Shown here piece after piece: positions 57,938 through 64,000 of a DNA stretch of 64,000 nucleotides (position 1 is the first letter of the stretch; each line of letters opens with the position of its first letter). The translations under genes were made by a program, and so were the position numbers. Source of the DNA: Spongiibacter nanhainus (GTDB taxonomy: Bacteria; Pseudomonadota; Gammaproteobacteria; Pseudomonadales; Spongiibacteraceae); the NCBI RefSeq assembly GCF_016132545.1, contig NZ_CP066167.1:3222001-3286000 (forward strand). Direction: 5' to 3'. The notes below the pieces were generated by a model. That model saw only the letters and a program-made list of their open reading frames with translations, did not search any database and was not told the DNA's origin.

Positions 57938-57973
57938 TTGACAAGCTCTCGGTAAGCCGGGAAAATGCGCGCC
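57938..57973 (+). promoter_or_regulatory. Sigma-70 promoter of tRNA-Met
   Basis: A perfect -35 box TTGACA (57938-57943) is followed after 17 bases by GAAAAT (57961-57966), then by a G/C-only discriminator GCGCGCC. A G/C-rich discriminator is typical of stringently controlled stable RNA promoters. It lies 37 bases before the tRNA. Confidence 0.65.
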
Positions 57974-58009
57974 TTCTCCGAAACCCTGCCTGGGGTTTCA
58001 GCTAGAAAT

Positions 58010-58086
58010 GGCAAGGTAGCTCAGTTGGTTAGAGCACAACACTCATAATGTTGGGGTCGGCGGTTCGAATCCGCCCCTTGCTACCA
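58010..58086 (+). tRNA. tRNA-Met (CAT), elongator type
   Basis: A full cloverleaf of 77 bases. The acceptor GGCAAGG pairs with CCTTGCT (one G-U pair), the anticodon stem CAACA/TGTTG encloses the loop CTCATAA with anticodon CAT, and CCA is encoded. The D arm and loop sequence resemble E. coli metT rather than initiator tRNA, which would have an unpaired first base. tRNA-Ile with modified CAT cannot be fully excluded. Confidence 0.9.
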
Positions 58087-58597
58087 TTTCTTTGTATCAC
58101 TACCCCAACCAAAACACTTCAGCTCGAGTCAGCCAACACCCCAAAAAGTGTCGGGGCGGGTGAGAAGCGCCGCTGCGGTTCGATAAAATGCGCCGCATTT
58201 TAGACGCCGAAGCAACGCGTAGGCGCCCGAAGGGACAAAACAGGCCCTAGCCTGGTTTGACCCATCCGCCCGATAAGCCGCCTTTCACACCCAAAGGCCC
58301 GTCGGCAAAGCACTCCAAAGCACCCTATCTTCGGAAACTACTTGTATTCAATTTCAGGCTTCGACTGCTAAGCTCAAGCCCAAATCGCAGCCGCCTCATA
58401 GCCGATGGTTTTACCAGCTACTCCCGACTAGAGGGCATTAGTTCCAATCTGGCAGCAAAGTAGGCTAGTATTCTTTAAATCTGAGTGCGTTACCGCGCCA
58501 AGCTAAGGCGCTATGTAAGCGAGGCCCTGATAGGAACGGGTGCCAGTTTACCGATAAAGCGCACCCTATCTGCAACGATAATTAGAGGAAGAGGGTT
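58087..58597 (+). other. Intergenic leader before the Ig-like lipoprotein gene
   Basis: About 510 bases without a supportable gene. The only structure I see is a perfect five-base-pair hairpin GCGCC-AAGCTAA-GGCGC (58495-58511), and a strong ribosome binding site AGAGGAAGAGG shortly before the ATG. The 68-codon frame at 58257 has no ribosome binding site. Confidence 0.5.
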
Positions 58598-61123
58598 ATG
58601 AAGCTTCTGCTACGCGCCAGCCTGCTGGCCACGGCGAGTGTCATGTTTGCTGGTTGCGGCGGTGGAGATAGCGGAGGCCCGAGCCTCACTCCGGGAGAGG
58701 GCGGCCCCAACACTGGCGGCGACCAAGAGGTGATCAGCGCAGGCTTGGCTCAGGGTGCTGGCTTTAGTCAGGAACTTATCGGCACCGCCGCTGATTCTCT
58801 AGAGCTAGGCGATTCAACGCTACTGACTGTCAATTTGGCCCGCCTCAACACGACATCCGGCGCTTTCACCTTAATCGCGGAAGAAGCCAGTGTCAGCTTC
58901 AGCTCAAACTGCAGCAACTCCAGTCAGTCGGACATCACTCCAGCAACGTCGACCAGCGACACCGGTCAGTTTACTGCCACTTATACAGCAGCAGGATGCA
59001 GCGGCGACGACCTGATCACCGCCACCATCAGCTATGAAGGCGTAAGCTATAGCGCCAGCACGACCATTACCACCAATAATTTCGACGTCCGCTTCGGTAA
59101 CTTTGTCGACGGCACCTTTGTCGAAGGCGCAATCACCAACACACCGCAAACTACATTGAGCGCGGGTGATACTGCTCAACTCAGCGTGCGGTTTGTCGAC
59201 CAAGACAACGCGCCGTTTACTGGCGCAACTGACGTATTCTTTAGTTCAACCTGTCTCAACAACGGTCTGTCGGAAATCGACCCGGCGATCGTCACCAATA
59301 ACAACGGTACGATCCTGGCCACTTATACCGCACGCGGCTGTGACGGTCAGGATACAGTGACAGCAACCACCAGTGCCGGCGGCAATACCCTGACCGCCAC
59401 CGTTGACCTCACCACCGAACAGCCGCCTCTGGGTGCACTGCAGTTTGTTTCCGCCGAGCCCGAGATTCTGCAACTCAAGGGCACAGAAGGTGCCGTAGAC
59501 ATTAGCAATGACGGCAGAGATATTGGCCCACAGTCTACTGTGACCTTCAGAGTGACCAGCGACAATGGCGAACCGCTACCTAACCAGCGCGTTGATTTTG
59601 AGCTTGTCACTGGTGATAGCGGTGCCAGTAACGATGGCAGCGATGCTTACCTGAGCCGCTATACCGACTTCACCGATGTCGACGGTCAGGTGAGCACAGT
59701 GGTTAACCCCGGCACCACTGCCACGCCGCTGCGGGTACGGGCCACAGCAGAGCGCAACGATGTCGATATCTCTGCGGTTTCCAGCCGCCTGGTGGCAACT
59801 ACCGGCATTCCCGACCAAGACAGCTTCTCGCTGAGCGTCTCCACCTTCAATATTGACGGCTGGGCTTACGAGGGCATCGAGACTGAAATCACCATTCGCG
59901 CCGCCGACCGCTTCAACAACCCGGTGCCCAATGGCACCGCACTGGTGTTCTGGGCAGAAGGCGCGTCCATTGAACCCAGCTGTGTAACCCAAGGCGGCGC
60001 CTGTAGCGTTACGCTGACCTCTCAAGATCCTCGCCCCGAAACCGGTCGCGTGACGGTATTGGCCAGGGCAATCGGCGAGGAGTCCTTCACCGATGCCAGC
60101 CCCACCAATGGTCGCTATGACGACGGTGAAGTCTTTGACGATCTCGCCGAACCCTTTATGGATAACAACGAGAACTGCGAGTACGACGCGAATGTCGAGG
60201 AGTTCGCCGACTTCAACAATGACAACGCTCGCAATGAAGCCAACGGTCTCTACGACGGTCTGCTGTGCACCAAAAACGGTGTTAACAACAACTGTAATCC
60301 CAACTCGGAAACGATTTTCACCAGCGCCAGCACGGTGATCGTGCTGTCGGGCTCCACTGACTTGAGTGTCGAGGCCTATCTTGCCGACGATTTCAGTATT
60401 GATCCGGTTATAGGATGTGGCGGCGACGCTGAAAATAGCGGTACATGGCTGAATGCCTCCACGTTAAGTGAAGTGGTGTTGGATTGCCCTCAAACCATCA
60501 CAGTCGGTGTTGAAGATGCCCGTGGCCAAGTCCCCCCAGCCGGTACAACATTGAGCGTAGCCAGTGATCAAGGCGATTTGGTGGGCCCCACCGAGTACAC
60601 CATGGCATCAACCAATAGCTATGGCCCCTGGGTGGAATCCTTCTTTTTGAACCCCGCTGACGAAGGCGGCGATGGCGTGTTCGAAGTTACCGTCGCCACT
60701 CCAAACACGGAAGGCGGCGGTGTCACGACCTATACCCGACTGATCTCAGTGATACAGCGCAGCGTCGGCATTACTCTCGAGCAACCGGAAACCGACGACG
60801 AACTTCAGATCGACTCGGTGGAAGGCGGCTCCTTCCAGCTCAAAATCGAAGAGCTGAATGAGCTGGGACTGCCAGCGGGCACGACGATCACGCTGTCTAC
60901 AACGCGGGGGTCCATCACCAGCGCGACAAGCATTACCTTGGATTCGGACCTGCTGGGCAGCCGTCGCGAGCAAATCGACTTTGCGCCTACAGGCGCCCCC
61001 GGCTTCGGTTTCTTGACCGTGACCGTAACCACCCCGATCGCCGATGGCTGCAACGCTGCTAAAAGCTACGTCAGCGAATTCGAGTTTGAGGAAGTGGTCG
61101 CCGAGGAAGAAGAAGCGCCCTGA
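58598..61123 (+). CDS. Large lipoprotein with Ig-like domains
   Basis: Surface or outer-membrane protein of 841 residues. The lipobox is MFAGCGGG, after which comes a Gly/Pro-rich linker. The rest is made of beta-rich domains of the bacterial Ig-like (invasin/BIg_1) type, seen as repeated units: SLELGDSTLLTVNLARLNTT, LSAGDTAQLSVRFVDQDNAP and GPQSTVTFRVTSDNGEPLPN. The first two domains each contain paired cysteines (FSSNC..AAGC and FSSTC..ARGC), likely disulfides. A middle part is acidic and Asp/Asn-rich (about 505-575), possibly calcium binding. Related proteins are widespread in gammaproteobacteria; adhesion is likely but unproven. Confidence 0.78.
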   Translation: MKLLLRASLLATASVMFAGCGGGDSGGPSLTPGEGGPNTGGDQEVISAGLAQGAGFSQELIGTAADSLELGDSTLLTVNLARLNTTSGAFTLIAEEASVSFSSNCSNSSQSDITPATSTSDTGQFTATYTAAGCSGDDLITATISYEGVSYSASTTITTNNFDVRFGNFVDGTFVEGAITNTPQTTLSAGDTAQLSVRFVDQDNAPFTGATDVFFSSTCLNNGLSEIDPAIVTNNNGTILATYTARGCDGQDTVTATTSAGGNTLTATVDLTTEQPPLGALQFVSAEPEILQLKGTEGAVDISNDGRDIGPQSTVTFRVTSDNGEPLPNQRVDFELVTGDSGASNDGSDAYLSRYTDFTDVDGQVSTVVNPGTTATPLRVRATAERNDVDISAVSSRLVATTGIPDQDSFSLSVSTFNIDGWAYEGIETEITIRAADRFNNPVPNGTALVFWAEGASIEPSCVTQGGACSVTLTSQDPRPETGRVTVLARAIGEESFTDASPTNGRYDDGEVFDDLAEPFMDNNENCEYDANVEEFADFNNDNARNEANGLYDGLLCTKNGVNNNCNPNSETIFTSASTVIVLSGSTDLSVEAYLADDFSIDPVIGCGGDAENSGTWLNASTLSEVVLDCPQTITVGVEDARGQVPPAGTTLSVASDQGDLVGPTEYTMASTNSYGPWVESFFLNPADEGGDGVFEVTVATPNTEGGGVTTYTRLISVIQRSVGITLEQPETDDELQIDSVEGGSFQLKIEELNELGLPAGTTITLSTTRGSITSATSITLDSDLLGSRREQIDFAPTGAPGFGFLTVTVTTPIADGCNAAKSYVSEFEFEEVVAEEEEAP

Positions 61124-61186
61124 TATTTATCTCTTAACCCGCGCTTGAAAGCGCGCCTCTGTGCTGCGTCATGGTAAAATTCCGCC

Positions 61187-61909
61187 ATGACGCAGCGCGA
61201 CACTCTCTACAGCACGCCCCGCCCCGCCATCGACCGCTTTGCCTTTGACGAGCAAGTGGTGGATGTCTTTCCGGATATGATTCAACGCTCGGTGCCGGGC
61301 TACGCCACCATTATCGCCATGACTGGCATTCTCGCCGGGCGCTACGCCCAGCCCCACTCTCGTTGCTATGATTTGGGCTGCTCCCTGGGGGCTAGCTCAT
61401 TGTCGATGGCCCAGCATATCGATGTGGAAGCTGTGGAGATTATTGGTGTGGACAACTCGCCGGCGATGATCGAACGCTGCAGCGAACGCGCCAAACAACA
61501 CAGCACACCGTTAACACTGCGCTGCGAGTCCATCCAGGACACCGAACTGAGCAAGGCCTCGGTGGTAGTGCTTAACTTCACTTTGCAGTTTGTACCCGAA
61601 GCTGACCGTGCCGCGCTTCTTCAGCGTATCGGCAAGGCCATGCAGCCAGGCGGAATATTGGTACTATCGGAAAAAATCCGCTTTGCCGACCCACACCTGC
61701 AGGAACTCAATACCCAGCTTCACCACGAGTTCAAACGTGCCAATGGCTACTCCGACATGGAAATTGCTCAAAAGCGATCAGCACTGGAGCAGGTGCTAAT
61801 CCCTGAAACCCTGGACAGTCATCGCCAACGACTTAAAGGCGCGGGTTTTGCCAGCATCGATGTGTGGTTCCAGTGCTTTAACTTTGCCTCACTGGTTGCG
61901 ATCAAGTAA
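61187..61909 (+). CDS. cmoA: Carboxy-S-adenosyl-L-methionine synthase
   Basis: Makes carboxy-SAM from SAM and prephenate for the wobble uridine modification cmo5U. 240 residues. Seen: FAFDEQVVDVFPDMIQRSVP near the N-terminus and the SAM-binding YDLGCSLGASSLSMA. It overlaps the start of cmoB by one base (TAATG). Confidence 0.95.
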   Translation: MTQRDTLYSTPRPAIDRFAFDEQVVDVFPDMIQRSVPGYATIIAMTGILAGRYAQPHSRCYDLGCSLGASSLSMAQHIDVEAVEIIGVDNSPAMIERCSERAKQHSTPLTLRCESIQDTELSKASVVVLNFTLQFVPEADRAALLQRIGKAMQPGGILVLSEKIRFADPHLQELNTQLHHEFKRANGYSDMEIAQKRSALEQVLIPETLDSHRQRLKGAGFASIDVWFQCFNFASLVAIK

Positions 61910-62883
61910 TGCCGATTAGAGACTTTCACCCCTTCCTTAAACTGCTGGCCGAGTCGGGATTTGAAGACTGGGCCGATGCCCTTCCCGGCCAAATCGATGC
62001 CGGTCTCAGCGAGGCCCGTTACGGCGATCTGCCCCGCTGGCGGGATGCAGTCTCCGCACTTCCCGATCTGTCCCCCACAACCATCGCTCTCAATCAAAGC
62101 CGGGTTGGCGCTGACGGGCCAATCACCACCGAACAGCAACAGGCATTGCAGCACACCCTGATGCAACTGCATCCCTGGCGAAAAGGGCCTTTTGAACTGT
62201 TTGGAGTGCACATTGACACCGAGTGGCGCTCGGACTGGAAATGGGACCGCCTGGAGAGCGCCATATCTCCCCTGCAGGGTCGCAACGTGCTGGACGTAGG
62301 CTGTGGCAGCGGCTACCACTGCTGGCGCATGCGCGGCGCGGGTGCGGCTCTGGTGGCTGGAATCGACCCCACACCGCTATTTGTGATGCAGTATTTTGCT
62401 TTGCAACGCTACATCAACGACCCCGCCGTCGCCGTGCTGCCGATGGGTATTGAGCACCTGCCCGAAAAAATGCGGCGCTTCGATACCGTATTCTCCATGG
62501 GCATTTTGTACCACCGCCGCTCCCCTTTCGATCACTTGCTCGCTCTGCGAGACGCATTGAGAAGCGGTGGCGAACTGGTGTTGGAGACCCTGGTTATCGA
62601 GCAGGCCCAGGGCGACTGTTTGGTGCCCAAGGGACGTTACAGCAAGATGGGCAATGTCTGGTTTATTCCCAGCCCCGAGAGCCTGACGATCTGGCTGGAA
62701 AAAGTCGGCTTCAAGCACATCCGAGTGGTAGACGTCAGCACGACGACCACCGAGGAGCAGCGCCGCACAGAATGGATGCGATTTCACTCCCTGGAGCAGT
62801 TTCTTGACCCTGAAGATCCGTCCCGCACAGTGGAAGGCTACCCCGCGCCCCGACGCGCCATTCTGATCGCAGAGGCGCCTTAA
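61909..62883 (+). CDS. cmoB: tRNA U34 carboxymethyltransferase
   Basis: Transfers the carboxymethyl group from carboxy-SAM to 5-hydroxyuridine at the tRNA wobble position. 324 residues. Seen: WRKGPFELFGVHIDTEWRSD-type segment, the nucleotide motif VLDVGCGSGYHCWRM, and FDTVFSMGILYHRRSP. Directly coupled to cmoA, the usual pair. Confidence 0.95.
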   Translation: MPIRDFHPFLKLLAESGFEDWADALPGQIDAGLSEARYGDLPRWRDAVSALPDLSPTTIALNQSRVGADGPITTEQQQALQHTLMQLHPWRKGPFELFGVHIDTEWRSDWKWDRLESAISPLQGRNVLDVGCGSGYHCWRMRGAGAALVAGIDPTPLFVMQYFALQRYINDPAVAVLPMGIEHLPEKMRRFDTVFSMGILYHRRSPFDHLLALRDALRSGGELVLETLVIEQAQGDCLVPKGRYSKMGNVWFIPSPESLTIWLEKVGFKHIRVVDVSTTTTEEQRRTEWMRFHSLEQFLDPEDPSRTVEGYPAPRRAILIAEAP

Positions 62884-63040
62884 TCACCCAGCACAAGGCT
62901 CTGCGCCATATAAGGTACAGCGGCCAAAGCTTTAAGCTCATCACAAAAATAATAAAGCTACCGTTTTATTTTTACTCCACTATGCTATCTTGTGCTAACC
63001 TTAAACGATAAAAGCACAAGCTGAGCGCGGTAACGACGCC

Positions 63041-64000
63041 ATGGACAACCGTCAACACGAATCCCGCCCCCACGCCCTGCGAGCCGTCGCGCTACAATGG
63101 CTGGGCGATACATTGGATCGTTACCTTGCCCGACTGCAGGACAACTTTAATCGACGGGCGCAAAGTGCCGCCAGTCCCGCCGAGAAAGATGACCTGCTAT
63201 CCCACCGGCAACTTATCGCCCTTGGCAAAGAAACCGCCCATAAGGCGTTTTTTACCCACATACTGCACAGCTTCGACCATGCGATTCCCTATAGCCCTGC
63301 CGGGAGCAGCCCGCTGGACCGGCTGTACCAGCATTGCCAAACTGCCGAGAGCGACGAAAGCGCCCGCTTACAGTTGGCGCAACTGTGCCGCAGCCTCACT
63401 CCAACATCGATCCTGGCCGGCTTCCAGCACCTGGCTGAGCCCCTGCGACTGAGCCAACATCGCAACCAGGCCTTAAATCTGTTTCAGATTTTGGTGGTCC
63501 GCAACCTCGGCCAGCTCTACACCCTACTGGACACCGCCCTGAAAGAGGGTCAGCAGGTCAACCAACTGCGGGAGTGGATCGCTCACATTGAGCATCAACT
63601 TCATCACGACAGCCTGTCGGCCCAGGAACGCGCACTGAATGAAGCTCGCCTGCAACGACTGAAGTCCCGATTGAGCGGCAAGCTCCAGTCGGTCGTCGCG
63701 GTCGATGACGATGACTTGCTGGCTGAAGTCGGGGCCATTTTTGAGCTCCGCCACCTTGCCGAGGAACACCAGCGGCGCAGCGCCCCCGATGACCTGAGAA
63801 GCACGCTGAACCGCCTTCGTAAAGTCGTTACCCAGGCGGCGCTGAAGGATCGGGAAGGTTTTCTCAACCCCCTCCACCCGGTTCGGCAAATCAGCCGCCA
63901 GATCATCGCGGCAACAGCCCAGTGGGAGCATGCTGACCCCGACAGCCAACAGCAGTTCGCCACGGCCCTAAAATTATTTTGTGGCCAGCTTGAACAAAAT
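63041..64000 (+). CDS. DUF1631 protein, cut by the window end
   Basis: The reading frame starts at ATG 63041 (MDNRQHESRPHALRAVALQW) and stays open for 320 codons to the last base, so the 3' end lies outside. The visible part is helical and charged. The stretch LNRLRKVVTQAALKDREGFL followed by NPLHPVRQISRQIIA resembles the core of DUF1631 proteins, a poorly known family in gammaproteobacteria. No membrane segment or signal is seen. Function unknown. Confidence 0.75.
   Translation, partial: MDNRQHESRPHALRAVALQWLGDTLDRYLARLQDNFNRRAQSAASPAEKDDLLSHRQLIALGKETAHKAFFTHILHSFDHAIPYSPAGSSPLDRLYQHCQTAESDESARLQLAQLCRSLTPTSILAGFQHLAEPLRLSQHRNQALNLFQILVVRNLGQLYTLLDTALKEGQQVNQLREWIAHIEHQLHHDSLSAQERALNEARLQRLKSRLSGKLQSVVAVDDDDLLAEVGAIFELRHLAEEHQRRSAPDDLRSTLNRLRKVVTQAALKDREGFLNPLHPVRQISRQIIAATAQWEHADPDSQQQFATALKLFCGQLEQN

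Noticed and set aside
58257-58463. Open frame of 68 codons after tRNA-Met
   Set aside because: No ribosome binding site, no domain, composition like surrounding non-coding sequence.
61141-61154. Terminator after the Ig-like lipoprotein gene
   Set aside because: A GCGCTT/AAGCGC hairpin exists but no T-run follows, so I do not list it as a terminator.

Overview
The window reads as chromosomal DNA of a marine-type gammaproteobacterium. Housekeeping blocks follow the gene order known from Pseudomonas and its relatives: hda-perM-DUF2066 next to purMN; dcd/apbC/metG/rsxABCDGE; hemA-prfA-prmC-moeB; TPR-lolB-ispE-tRNA-Gln-prs-rplY-pth-ychF; and cmoAB. The family Spongiibacteraceae (Cellvibrionales) is my best guess, but it rests on general resemblance and not on a marker comparison. 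Coding density is high, and most neighbouring genes overlap by 4 to 8 bases.

Layout. 1-7.3 kb: an OmpA-family porin, hda/perM/DUF2066, and the divergent purM-purN-DUF3108 group. 7.3-11.3 kb: dcd and the Mrp/ApbC Fe-S carrier on the minus strand, metG on the plus strand. 11.5-17.6 kb: the complete electron-transport complex rsxABCDGE. 17.6-20.4 kb: PBP7 and a HolD-like/rimI/small-protein group. 20.7-26.6 kb: an aspartoacylase-like zinc hydrolase, a YdjM-family membrane protein, a luciferase-like oxidoreductase, and a PhoX phosphatase behind Pho-box-like repeats. 26.7-31.3 kb: an envelope module of ECF sigma factor, putative anti-sigma factor, VWA lipoprotein and OmpA-domain protein, followed by a CPXCG protein and a PilZ protein.

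31.8-42.3 kb is the most interesting region. A leftward operon encodes an ABC transporter (substrate-binding protein, permease, ATPase), two DUF1989 proteins, a biotin carboxylase annotated by similarity as urea carboxylase, and allophanate hydrolase. A recognisable guanidine-I (ykkC) riboswitch precedes it, so the operon should import and degrade guanidine: guanidine to carboxyguanidine to allophanate to ammonia and CO2. Inside the operon, between the DUF1989 genes and the carboxylase, a 716-base non-coding gap holds two inverted copies of a structured element. Its conserved blocks alternate with stems that differ between the copies yet stay complementary. This is the best candidate in the window for an undescribed structured element.

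42.7-50.9 kb: alkaline phosphatase PhoA, RhlB helicase, a DoxX protein, moeB-prmC-prfA-hemA. 51.1-58.1 kb: TPR lipoprotein, lolB, ispE, tRNA-Gln, prs, rplY, pth, ychF, tRNA-Met. 58.6-64 kb: a large Ig-like lipoprotein, cmoAB, and a DUF1631 gene cut by the window end. A family of short palindromic repeats (arms GGCGGACA or GGCGTACA) occurs at three places: 29.2, 40.9 and 44.4 kb. I see no CRISPR array, insertion sequence, prophage or rRNA.
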